DNA of 64,000 nucleotides, taken from NCBI GenBank assembly GCA_021495925.1, contig JAKEKT010000060.1, positions 62,001 to 126,000 of the forward strand, in the 5' to 3' direction. This stretch comes from Diplodia intermedia (lineage: Eukaryota; Ascomycota; Dothideomycetes; Botryosphaeriales; Botryosphaeriaceae). The position numbers and the translations under genes are program-made. The number at the start of each line of letters is the position of its first letter. The stretch's first letter is position 1. This document shows, piece by piece, positions 1 to 10,248 of the stretch. Below the pieces are notes generated by a model. That model made no database searches. It worked only from the letters and a program-made list of their open reading frames with translations, and was not told the DNA's origin.

Positions 1-2568
1 ATGCCCTCAGGGCTGCCCGTATCGCACAAGCCAAGGTGAATCCGACCCGCGCTCCCACGCATCGCTGCCATCTAGATCTGACGCATCTCCAGTCATCGGC
101 CAGCGCGCCACTTCGCCCGCTGCTGCAGAGCAGACGGCATCTGGCAACCGCCCAGTCTCCCACGCCGCCGCCGAACTTCGACGTCGCCTCTCGCACTCCG
201 CCCTACCCCAAGCTGCTCAAGAGGCTGTCCGAGGTCCGCAGCGTGCTGGGCTCCGAGCGCAAGCTCACGCTCGCCGAGAAGATCCTCTACTCCCATCTCG
301 ACAACCCCGAGGAGTCGCTCCTGACGGGAACGAACAATGGAAAGGATGTCCGGGGCGCTGCCAACCTCAAGCTCAAGCCCGACCGGGTTGCCATGCAGGA
401 CGCGTCGGCGCAGATGGCTCTGCTGCAGTTCATGTCGTGCGGTCTCCCCACCACCGCCGTGCCCGCCAGCATCCACTGCGACCACATGATCGTCGGCGAG
501 AAGGGCGCGGACACCGATCTTCCCCGCTCCATCCAGGGCAACAAGGAGGTCTTCGACTTCCTGGAGAGCGCCGCGAAGAAGTACGGTATCGAGTTCTGGC
601 CGCCCGGCGCCGGTATCATCCACCAGACCGTCCTGGAGAACTACAGTGCACCGGGTCTCATGATGCTTGGAACGGACAGCCACACGCCTAACGCGGGTGG
701 TCTTGGTGCCATTGCCATTGGTGTCGGTGGTGCCGATGCTGTTGACGCCCTTGTCGATGCGCCGTGGGAGTTGAAGGCTCCCAAGATTCTGGGTGTCAAG
801 CTCGAGGGCAAGCTCAGCGGCTGGGCTAGCCCCAAGGACGTTATCCTGAACCTTGCTGGCAAGCTCACCGTGCGTGGTGGTACCAACCACATCATCGAGT
901 ACTTCGGGCCGGGCGTTGACTCTCTGAGCTGCACCGGTATGGCCACCATCTGCAACATGGGCGCCGAAGTCGGTGCCACCACGTCGCTGTTCCCCTTCTC
1001 CTCCGGACACGTCCCCTACCTCGGCGCCACCTACCGCGAGTCGATCGCCAACGCAGCCAGCGCCATCGCGTCTTCCCCCGAGCAGCAGAACCTCCTCCGT
1101 GCCGACTCCGGCGCGCAGTACGACCAGGTCATCACCATCAACCTCTCGGAGCTGGAGCCCCACATCAACGGACCCTTCACCCCGGATCTCTCGACCCCTC
1201 TCAGCAAGTTCAAGGACACGGTCGAGGAGAGGGGCTGGCCCACGACCTTCGGCGCCGGCCTCATCGGCAGCTGCACCAACTCCAGCTACCAGGACATGAC
1301 CCGTGCCGAGGAGCTCGTCAAGCAGGCCCACGCTGCCGGCTTGAAGCCCAAGGCCGACTTCTTCATCACCCCTGGCAGCGAGCAGATCAGAGCCACGCTC
1401 GAGAGAGACGAGACCCTGGGCACCTTCTCTTCTGCTGGAGGTACCGTGCTTGCGAACGCCTGTGGTATGTTCTGATCCCTTACTCTCATACGCTCTCTGC
1501 TGACTTTTACTATGCCCCTGCATCGGGCAGTGGTCACGTAACGACAATGTCAAGAAGGGCGAGGACAATGCCATCTTTACCAGCTACAACCGGAACTTCC
1601 CCGCCAGAAACGACGGCAACAGACGAACGATGAACTTCCTGGCGTCCCCTGAGCTGGTCACCGCTCTCAGCTATGCGGGCAGCACCACGTTCAACCCCAT
1701 GACCGACTCGATCCCTACCGCTTCTGGTACCCCCTTCAGGTTCTCTCCCCCGAAGGGCCAGGACCTGCCCTCGGCCGGTTTCGAGATCGGCAACCCCGAG
1801 TTCCTGCCCACCCCCGGCAAGCCTGACGCCAGCGTCGAGGTCAAGGTTGACCCCAAGTCCTCGCGTCTCGCTCTCCTCGAGCCCTTCGCTCCGTTCCCCG
1901 ACTCGGAGCTCTCCGGCCTCCGCGTGCTCTACAAGGTCAAGGGCCAGTGCACGACCGACACCATCAGCGCGGCCGGCCCCTGGCTCAAGTACAAGGGCCA
2001 CCTGCCCAACATCGCCGAGAACACGCTGATCGGGGCCGTCAACGCCGCGACCAACGAGACCAACGTCGCGTACGACACGGACGGCAGCTCGTGCGGGATC
2101 CCGGAGCTGGCCAAGCGGTGGAAGGAGGCGGGCAGGGAGTGGATCGTCGTGGCGGAGCACAACTACGGCGAGGGCAGCGCGCGCGAGCACGCGGCGCTGC
2201 AGCCGCGCTACCTCGGCGGGCGCGTCATCCTGGCCAAGTCGTTCGCGCGCATCCACGAGACGAACCTGAAGAAGCAGGGCGTGGTGCCGCTGACGTTCGC
2301 CGACGAGGCCGACTACGACGCGATCGAGGCGTGCGACGAGATGGCCACCGTCGGCCTGCACGACGTGCTCCGGGCCGGCGGCAGGGGCGAGGTCGCGCTG
2401 CGGCTGAGGAAGAAGGGCTCGGGCGAGGAGAGGCTCGTCGCCACCAGGCACACCCTCAGCCGCGACCAGTGCGGCTTCATCCTCGCCGGCAGCGCGCTGA
2501 ACTTGCTGGCGAGGAAGGGCAGGGAGAGCAAGGAGGAGGTCACGAGGCAGGCGGAGCTGTCGGATTAG
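1..2568 (+). CDS. ACO2: ACO2-type mitochondrial aconitate/homocitrate hydratase, 5' partial
   Basis: Aconitase-superfamily [4Fe-4S] hydratase. Probable exons are 3-35, 93-1464 and 1514-2568; the start codon lies upstream of the window, because the ATG at base 1 is in the wrong frame. An Arg/Ser-rich start ending near RRHLATA looks like a mitochondrial presequence. The cluster Cys ligands are in GSCTNSS and in ANACGPCIG. The latter is split by a 49-bp intron (1465-1513) that ends in AT instead of AG. The text follows yeast Aco2 (PDRVAMQDASAQMALLQFM, SAPGLMMLGTDSH, EHNYGEGSAREHAAL) better than the main TCA-cycle Aco1. Yeast Aco2 dehydrates homocitrate in lysine synthesis, so that role is likely. 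The first intron (36-92) has a CTGAC branch site but is also open in frame, so it is uncertain. Confidence 0.93.
1465..1513 (+). other. Aconitase intron with non-AG 3' end
   Basis: The donor is GTATGT and a GCTGAC branch site lies about 10 bases from the 3' end. Restoring the invariant G-P-C-I-G-Q-W reading requires the intron to end at 1513 in 'actat'. The next AG (1529-1530) deletes the Cys ligand and runs into a TAA. A G at 1513 would make a normal TAG acceptor, so this is either a base error, a mutation or a genuine GT-AT intron. Confidence 0.6.
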
Positions 2569-2727
2569 AGATGCCGATGTGGACGTGGGGAAAAAGGAAA
2601 GAAAAGAAAAGAACCTGAGGAGTTGTTTTGTTGGCGGCGGCGGTGGCGGTGGTGGTCCAATCAAGGAAAGAAGGGGAGGAGAACAAAAAAATTTCACTGT
2701 GATATCTTGGCTTGGACGAGTATGCAC

Positions 2728-2731
<4 letters not shown>

Positions 2732-2762
<31 letters not shown>
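2732..2762. repeat. (AG)n dinucleotide microsatellite
   Basis: About 15 perfect AG units, 165 bases after the aconitase stop codon, probably in its 3' untranslated region. Confidence 0.95.
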
Positions 2763-2763
<1 letters not shown>

Positions 2764-4231
2764 GATGCGAGGATATGTAAATGTATGGATGGGGACTGTT
2801 GGATCTCTCTCATTTCAGGCGCAATATATTTAGGAGAAAAAGTTCTTTGTAAAGCATTGAGAGCAAGGTGTGCATCGGTTTGATGATTCATCGGGCTGGC
2901 ACGTCGTCCATTCGGTTTGTGAGACCGCGCGACGACTGTGATGGTGGGCGGCTTGTTGATGGCAGGCTTGTTGATGGCATGATGGCATTAGCAGGGCAGG
3001 TGTAGGAGATTTGAGAGCCTCTGCGACCCGTTGGAGAATAATGCTAATATTCTCGTACGGATGGATGGATCGAACTCAGTCAGATCTACGTCCCGACACT
3101 TGGCTTCAACTGCCCCCGCAAACACGTCTCTGTGGGAAGGATCAAATGGGCTCGATTCTTTTTTCGCGCTGGGATGCCACGGCGACATCAACGGACTGCG
3201 CGCATGCTCGTCCGTGTGCGAGTCGTTGGGCTCGCTTGCTTACGAAAAACGCTTTGCCCATTGGCCGTTCTCGCCGGCAAAGAGTGGGCCGGGAACGTCG
3301 ACGAACATCGTCGTCCGTCATGACCCCTGCAGCTTCTCCGCACATGTAGCTTGGCGAGACAGCGAGCACTGCGGTCAATTGCTTTTGAGCGTGCGTCACG
3401 AAAGCACTGTTGCACGCTCGGGGCAGAAGATTAGAAATGGGATTGTTGGATTTCCTTTTTCTTCGTCACTGTTGTTTTTTGAGTCTGGTTTGTCAGGGAG
3501 GACGGTGCGCAATTGGGACAGCGAGAGTCCGGCCAGCTGCTTACGGAGGGAGTTACGGAGCGGGGCGGGTCGCAAGGGCCCCGCGGCCACGCTCTCTTGT
3601 CTCAGACACCTCACCACGTTGCAACAATGAAAGAGACCGCGAGTCACCGGGCGGATGCAGGAACCAAGCGCGGGAAGAAAATGCGGCAAGACTGGTTCCT
3701 CCTGCGGGATGAAGTGCGGCAGCTAAGGGTCCTCCTGCTGCTGAGTCCGGCTCTGGCAACCGGACGCGACCCAGACTCCGTCTCGCCCCTCCCCTCCTCC
3801 GCGTCTGACCAACCAGGCGGGGCCTCAGACCCTTCGGACCCCTCTTCGTCTGGCACGGCAACGGCTGCCACGCTGCTGCTGCGTAATAATGCGGCTCTGC
3901 GCGCGTGGCACCCAGAGAAGGCGGCCGCTGACGCTAAGCCCGCGCTGCCCCTGTCAAAATTTCTGCTCGCCGAACTGCCACAGGCTTCTGCCATGACGAC
4001 GGGCAAAGGACGTGGCCTGCGCTTGAGTAAGCCGGTAGGGGCTGGAATCGGGCCTCATCGCATCATCCGGCACGTGTGTTCATAATGGCGGCGCGGCGAT
4101 TGGTGCCCAGACGAAGCCGGAGGACCCACCACGCGGGCGATCTGACGACAGCCCGAGGGTATCGAGCGACGCGTTCCCGCCCGTTCGAAGGAAGCTTGCC
4201 CTGAGCTTGCTAATCGGCGAGCTCTCCCCCA

Positions 4232-4239
4232 GATATAAG
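4232..4239 (+). promoter_or_regulatory. TATA-like box of cytochrome c peroxidase gene
   Basis: GATATAAG lies 189 bases before the CCP1 ATG and is followed by a long C/T-rich tract, the usual layout of a strong fungal promoter. Assigned by pattern only. Confidence 0.4.
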
Positions 4240-4427
4240 CTCGCCGCCCGCCCGCCGCCGCTCGCCGTCCCCCCAAGTCTACCGCTTTCCGTCTCTTTTC
4301 CTTTCGTTATCCGGTCCATATACCCACATCCCTCCTTCACTTGCAGCTCTTATCTCCGAGCTCGTTGCTCCCACAGCAGCTGCTTATCGCCCGCTGTCAC
4401 ACCACTTCCCGCCCTCTCCCGCACACA

Positions 4428-5654
4428 ATGGCCTCCGCCGCCAGGTCCGTTTTCGCCCGCAACGCGCTCCTGCGCTCCGCACCCGCGTCCGTCCGATCAA
4501 CCGCCGCCGCCCGCTCTTCCCGCCTCGCCGTCCCGGCACTGGCGGCCCGCCAGCAGCAGCAGCAGCAGTCCCGCCGCGGCTACTCCTCCGAAGCCGGCGG
4601 CAAGTCGAGCGGGCCCAACCCCGCCGTCTGGGTCGGCGCCCTCGCAGTCCTCGGCGGCGCGGGATACTACGCCTACGGCCTGAGCCAGGGCGGCGCGCAG
4701 GCCGAGTCCAAGAAGGGCCCCTTCGCCCCCAAGTTCGAGGACTACCAGAAGGTGTACGACGTCATCGCCAAGAGGCTGGAGGAGAAGGACGACTACGACG
4801 ATGGCAGCTACGGCCCCGTGCTGCTGAGGTTGGCGTGGCACGCCAGCGGAACGTGAGTTGAACACCGCCAACCAACCAACCAACACTTCTTCCCATTGAA
4901 CACCCTTGTCGGCTAACACCTTTTTTTTCTTCTTCTTTGCAGCTACGACAAGGAAACCGGCACCGGCGGCTCCAACGGCGCAACCATGCGCTTCGACCCG
5001 GAAGCCGACCACGGCGCCAACGCCGGGCTGAAGGCGGCGCGCGACTTCCTCGAGCCGATCAAGCAGCAGTTCGCGTGGATCTCGTACTCGGACCTGTGGA
5101 CGCTGGCGGGCGTGTGCGCGATCCAGGAGATGCAGGGGCCCAAGGTGGCGTGGCGGCCGGGGCGCGCCGACCGCGACGTGTCGTTCTGCACGCCCGACGG
5201 CCGGCTGCCGGACGCGTCGAAAGAACAAAACCACCTGCGCGCCATCTTCGGCCGCATGGGCTTCGACGACGCCCAGATCGTCGCGCTGTCGGGCGCCCAC
5301 GCCCTCGGCCGCTGCCACGCCGACCGCTCCGGCTTCGACGGCCCCTGGACCTTCTCGCCGACCACCCTGACCAACGACTACTTCCGCCTGCTGCTCGAGG
5401 AGCGCTGGCAGTGGCGCCGCTGGGGCGGCCCCAAGCAGCTGGAGGATGCGGGCACCAAGAGCCTCATGATGCTGCCGACCGACTACGCGCTGATCAAGGA
5501 TAAGAAGTTCCGCCCGTTCGTCGAGCGCTACGCCAAGGATCAGGATGCGTTCTTCAGGGACTTTTCCGACGTCGTCATGAGGTTGTTCGAGCTGGGCGTG
5601 CCGTTCTCGACGGGCGAGGAGGCGAGGTTTACGTTCAAGAGCAGCTTTGATTAG
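4428..5654 (+). CDS. CCP1: Mitochondrial cytochrome c peroxidase
   Basis: Reduces hydrogen peroxide with electrons from cytochrome c in the mitochondrial intermembrane space. Exons are 4428-4852 and 4943-5654 (378 aa). The N-terminus is an Arg/Ala-rich presequence followed by a hydrophobic segment (AVWVGALAVLGGAGYYAYG), the bipartite signal expected for sorting to the intermembrane space. The haem peroxidase core shows the distal Arg-Trp-His in LLRLAWHASGT, the proximal His in LSGAHALGRCH, the Trp of GPW that forms the compound I radical, and the Asp of MLPTDYAL that bonds the proximal His. A CAG run (4551-4569) encodes polyglutamine in the presequence. The 90-bp intron sits just after the distal His, with a T-rich acceptor. 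Length matches the family. Confidence 0.97.
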
Positions 5655-7019
5655 ATGGCTCCCTTTTTTTTTTCTCCCCTCTGGTTTGAGGGGCGTTGAA
5701 GATTTGCGGCGGTAGAGGTCTCGTCGTTTTCTTGTTGCTGTCCGTTAGTTGCGAAGACCGAAAGATGAAAGATCGGAGAGCGAGATTCAAGATTAAGAGG
5801 GCCGCGGCGTCATAGAATTGCTGTTGGCTTAGACTGGTTTAGATATCAAGACACAATTTATTGCTGCTTCGCGCATAGAGCCATATGCCTCCTTACGAAG
5901 ATTGCTTTGAAAGTCTGGTGAGTACAACTGTGAAGTTGGCGTGTCATGTCACTGTAGTATGTTGACGAAGCACTGACTTCGTACAATTAGGAGAGTGACG
6001 TAATCATTCCTATCTTACCAATGGTTTCCATGGGCGAGCGTCAATATGTGAGAAGTGTGTGAGAAGGGTGGTGAAGTTTGGCTTCGGGATCCTTGCAAGC
6101 AGGCGCTAGCCGAAGACTACCGCAACGTGCATTAGAAGAGAGCTGGAAATCAATCAGTGCACAAAAAGACAGTTTCAGCCGATTTTCTCAAAGAAGATAG
6201 GTTAGCCACATCCAATCGCCGTGGCTTTGGATCTCAACTCGTCTCTCCCATGGTGGAAGCAAGCATAATTTCCACAAGCGGCGCATTCCCTCTAGACCTA
6301 TGCACGGACTTCGTCGAGATTTTGTCGCTTGTTGCGGGCTCGAGTATGTTCATACTATCATAAGACGTGAGAGAGGGATAGGGTCTATTGGCTGTGGACT
6401 AGATCTAAGCAGCAAGCTCTTCGGTGGTGAGTGGTGAGTGGTGGGTGGGTTACTCCTATACTAGCAAATAAGGATTACGGAGAAGCGTATTTTTAACCGT
6501 GATCGCCGGCGGGAAATGGGGGGCATCTAAATACGAGCAGCCGCCAAGACCAGCCAGAGAGAAACGCATTGCATCCGGCGCAGCTGGACGCACGAAACAT
6601 GTTCTGAAAGGCCCCGAAGACGGCGACGACGGCTCGAGGCGTGGACAGGGCCGCGAAGCGTGGAGAGCGAACGATTGGGCGAGCAGCGCATGGAGATCCT
6701 CCGCTGTTGCGCTGATCAAACGAAGACCCGCCCCCGCCAAGGCCTGCCGTGTAGCGCTAGTCTTGATTGGCCGAGCGGGCGGCTGCAGGGCTCGCGCGCC
6801 CGCGGTTGGTTGCATGGAAGCCCCCAGCCGAAACACCAGACCTGTCGTGCCTCTCTCCCTTCGTGCCTGTCCCGGTCTCTTCACCACACCACACCACACT
6901 CCTTTGGTTCCGTCGATCGCCCACTCCACCGACCTTATTCCTTACCGGCTTCTTCGCCCCGCGCCTCACTCCAGTCGTTCCCTACAACACACTGCCTCTG
7001 CAAGATACCCGGCATCACC
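5655..7019. other. Intergenic region
   Basis: Nothing beyond the 3' flank of CCP1 and the promoter of the next gene. The ORFs that cross 6500-7019 on both strands have no recognisable domain. The last 200 bases are C/T-rich leader sequence. Confidence 0.6.
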
Positions 7020-7611
7020 ATGTTCTCGGCCAAGCTCCTCGCCTTCCTCGTCGTCGCCCTCCTGGGCTTCGTCAACATGGCCGCCGCCGCGACCCCGCCG
7101 GCCTGCCTGATCAGCGTCATCGGCTCGCAGCCCAACCCCAACGACGTCGCGACCATCTGCAAGAAGGACAGCGTCGCGTCCGACATCGGTTCCAGCTGCG
7201 GCTCTGAGAAGGCCGACGCCATGTCCGCCTACGCCTCCGTCTGCAAGGAAGCCGGCGTCACTGTTTGTGAGTTTTCACACCACCTTCGTGTTTTCTCTTT
7301 CAAAGAAACGGTGCGCTAACCCATCCCGCTCGCTACCAGCAACCTCTGCCTCCGCCTCCGCTTCGGCCTCCGCTACCAAGTCCGGCTCCGCCAGCGCCAG
7401 CGCCTCTGCCACCGGCTCCGTCACCACCCCCGGCTCGTCGAACAGCACCCCGGGCGCCGCCTCGGGTTCCGGCAGCGGCTCCTCCGGCGCCAGCGCGACC
7501 CCGACCCCGACCCCGGCCCCCACCAACGGTGCTGCGGACAAGATGCAGAACGTCGGCTTCATCGCCCTCGGTGCCGGTCTCTTCGGCATCGGCGCCGTCG
7601 CCCTCCTGTAA
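7020..7611 (+). CDS. Small GPI-anchored Ser/Ala-rich cell wall protein
   Basis: Exons are 7020-7266 and 7340-7611 (172 aa). The protein starts with a clear signal peptide (about residues 1-23). A compact domain with only four Cys (PACLISVIG, ATICKK, GSSCGS, SVCKEAG) follows. This resembles a small fungal wall-protein family and is distinct from the eight-Cys CFEM domain. After the intron comes a Ser/Ala/Thr/Gly-rich linker suited to O-glycosylation. The C-terminus is a hydrophobic tail (FIALGAGLFGIGAVALL) with small residues before it, as expected for GPI anchoring. A surface structural role is inferred; no enzymatic motif is present. The intron is 73 bp with a GTGAGT donor, and the codon joined across it is TCA. 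Confidence 0.82.
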
Positions 7612-8331
7612 GATCTCAGCTTCCTGCTGCCCGGAGAGGGGAGGAGGCCACCCGATCTGGCGCGTTCCGTCGTTTTCCCCTTCTTCCTCTCGAGAAGCCC
7701 TTTGACTACGGCAATGTAGGCTTTGCATGGATCCCTGGACGTTGCGGTTCGCCAGTCCCAAGAGGGTGCGCCAGTACGGCCCGGAAACGCCTGCGTTCTA
7801 GACGGGGATAGGCCTTCTTCGACTCTGCATTCTTTCTTTTTTTCAACCTTTTTCATATCCCGAGAGAGAGCATTTGTACATTGAATGGACTACAGCGATG
7901 GTTGTCTGCCCCCCCCGGCAGGCTCTACTCATAGCCTGCCCTTTATACCCCACAATGATGCATATGCTTACTTCTTTGCCTGACGTGATGCATATGCGTT
8001 TGTGATATTGCTCCGTCTTGCGCGGTCTTGAGGTGGCTCTGCCCGTGGCGTGTCGACGTTGTGGAGATTCGTCGCTTGTGCCGCTTTTAAACCTCCACAA
8101 GATTTTGAATGCTGCTCAGATCATGACCCTAGCGTCCATAGCCGCATTGGCTTCTCGGTGCTGTGTTTGTGGGCGAAGCGGGTTCCTGCAAGATACGTCT
8201 TGCAGTTGCGGGAGCTGTTGGTTGGTGCGGGGAGTCCGCATGAGAGAGTTCGACCTCGACGTGTTGGGCTTCGCTCGTTCTTTGCGTGCCCATGACATGA
8301 GATCTTAGAAGCAATGATCTCCCCCTCTCTC
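7612..8331. other. Intergenic region between convergent genes
   Basis: The 3' flanks of the GPI protein gene (plus) and LTO1 (minus). A C-run and short ORFs are present; nothing is recognisable as a gene. Confidence 0.6.
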
Positions 8332-9078
8332 TCAAGATCTCAGGCCCTTCATCGGCCCCCCAAAGTCCTCCATGCTCCTCTCCTCCCCCCGCTTCCCTTC
8401 CTTCTTCTGAACCATCTTCACCCCAATCCGCTTAGGGCCCTTGGGAGGAGCTGCTTCCGCCGCACCTGCTGCGCCCGAATTACTACCACTACTACTACCC
8501 GCAGCAGCAGCAGCAGCAGCAGCATCGACATCCGCACCGCTCAGCTCCCCCACATCCCGACCCTCGCCGACGAGCTTCTCGACAATCTTGACCTTGGCCT
8601 GCGCGCGCTTGAAGCGGTCGTCAAAGTCGGCCACGGCGTCCTCGTCGTTCTGCGTCGACAGGCTGGCCGGCTCGGACAGCGCGTGCAGGGTGGTGATGTG
8701 CTTGGCCAGGCGGGGATTGCTGCCGCTGCCGCCGCCGCTGCCACCGCCGGAAGAAGGAAGCAGCGGGGGGAGACTGTTCGTGGTGGTGGTTGTCTGTTCC
8801 TGGGTCTGTTCCGGGGTCTGTTCCTGGGGTGGTGGTGGTGGTGGTGGTGGTAATCTGGACGCCCAGACGGCGGCCTTGCCGTGCAGGGCGCCCATGGCGA
8901 CGAACTTTTCGAAGCCCTTTTCGAGCCCGAAGACGCGGCCCTCGATGCGGCCGGCGCGCGAGCCGTCGGCGACGCCGAGGGCGTGGCCTTCGGTGTAGTA
9001 GGAGTCCTCGAGGGAGAGGACGGAGTCGAAGGGGTCGAGGTCCTGCAGGTCGAGATCGGGGGCGGTGGTGGGGTCCAT
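8332..9078 (-). CDS. LTO1: LTO1 homolog (ORAOV1-like, Yae1/Rli1 complex)
   Basis: A single exon of 248 aa. Residues about 12-65 hold the deca-GX3 pattern shared by Lto1 and Yae1: SYYTEGHALGVADG, then regularly spaced Gly through EGRVFGLEKGFEKF and MGALHGKA. In yeast Lto1 pairs with Yae1 to deliver an Fe-S cluster to the ABC protein Rli1 for ribosome biogenesis and recycling. The middle is low complexity: polyproline, Gln/Thr-rich and a Gly/Ser run, plus a polyalanine stretch from a GCA/GCC microsatellite. The usual yeast protein is much shorter, so these linkers account for the extra length. The start was chosen at 9078 because the N-terminal acidic segment just before the GX3 repeat fits the family; the frame is open further upstream without support. 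Confidence 0.88.
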   Translation of the reverse strand: MDPTTAPDLDLQDLDPFDSVLSLEDSYYTEGHALGVADGSRAGRIEGRVFGLEKGFEKFVAMGALHGKAAVWASRLPPPPPPPPQEQTPEQTQEQTTTTTNSLPPLLPSSGGGSGGGSGSNPRLAKHITTLHALSEPASLSTQNDEDAVADFDDRFKRAQAKVKIVEKLVGEGRDVGELSGADVDAAAAAAAAGSSSGSNSGAAGAAEAAPPKGPKRIGVKMVQKKEGKRGEERSMEDFGGPMKGLRS

Positions 9079-10248
9079 TTTTTGAGGTGCTTCTTCGAAT
9101 GTTTTTTTTTTCTCTCTCTCTCTCTGTTTTGACGAGTAGGAGCTGCGTCGAGGCTTGTGTGAATGTGTGCTGTCCTTTTTGCTCTGGTTCAATGATGGAC
9201 GGACGTGAATGGCGGATGGGGGCGGGTGTGCGCCTGTTGAATGGCGAAATGGTTGCCCCACGTTGCAGGGCTGGCTAGGTAGCCGCGGCCCGGAGGTCGT
9301 TGGGAAAATTTAGACGAGCAGCGAGACGGCTGCGTCATATTAATCAGCATGGCATTTCAGATTACTGTCTACAATCCCAGAAGCCATTTCACACTCTCAC
9401 ATGGTAAAGTGGTCTCAGGCTCTTGCAGTTGGCCCGTCAGCTTACGTCCAACATGACCGTCATCAAAGCATAATCCAACGCTCGACAAGCAAGACTGTAC
9501 CATAATGTACGAATCATCTAGTTCCACGCGGGTTGATGATGGCCTTGGAAAGCAATTGCGGTGCGAAGGTCGGTGTGTCAAAGTGCGGCAATGGTTCCGC
9601 AAATACGCCCCAACAGCCCGTTTGGGAAAGTCGATGCAGAGAAGACGCTGATCTACTTGCCCGTCTGAGACCAGGCAGGATCCATCCCGGTCATGCCGTT
9701 CCCGGCGCCCACCCTTTGTTTCAGCAATGGTGTTGACGGCTTCTTCTTTGATCAGCCCTGTGCACGGCCGGGGGCTGGCTGACGCGCCTAGCAACTCCAC
9801 CATGCCAGGGGCGCCTACACGAAGATCGCCTTCGTCATGCACACGGAAAACCGGGCCTGTTGGCGTTGCCGCCGCAAGATAAGCAACATGCAGCTGCCCA
9901 AAGTAGGGTGCCCTGCATCGAGGCTTCTCTTACTTCTGGCGCGGCCGGCCGGGCTCAGCTCGAGCTGCAAGCGGTACGGCCACGTACGAAGACCTCTCTA
10001 ACTCAGAACAAACCATGAGCCGTGGGGCGGCGACCAACGGCTCCCGCCAAGGCCCGCCAGAGCGCAAGCAGGCCGCAGCGCCACCGGCAAAATGTGTGGA
10101 CCTGCGCCTCCTGGGCGTAGTGCTGGTGGCCGGAGGCGTGTCACGTTGGAGAGCCAGTGCTGCTTTTCCACGCACCGCGCCCCCCTCTGTTCCCAGTTTC
10201 CAGCCCGCCGCATGCCTCGCCGACCTCGTCCGGGCCCTGCGACTCCTA
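9079..10248. other. Intergenic region between divergent genes
   Basis: Promoter space for LTO1 (minus) and the CHY/RING gene (plus). A 157-codon minus-strand ORF at 9369-9842 has no signal peptide, domain or codon pattern that supports it. The CHY/RING frame stays open upstream to an ATG at 10015. Confidence 0.55.

Larger units (their letters stand above)
2569..4427. other. Intergenic: aconitase 3' flank and CCP1 promoter
   Basis: No convincing gene. Short ORFs here lack family features and overlap on both strands. The stretch holds an (AG)n microsatellite at 2732-2762, a GC-rich segment around 3500-4000, and a pyrimidine-rich leader from about 4260 to the cytochrome c peroxidase ATG. Confidence 0.6.

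Noticed and set aside
93..1574. 493-codon ORF antisense to aconitase
   Set aside because: A shadow of strong GC-rich codon bias; low-complexity translation with no domain, while the plus strand is a clear aconitase.
7020..7611. CFEM domain in the GPI protein
   Set aside because: Only four Cys are present, not the eight of CFEM; described as a four-Cys wall-protein domain instead.
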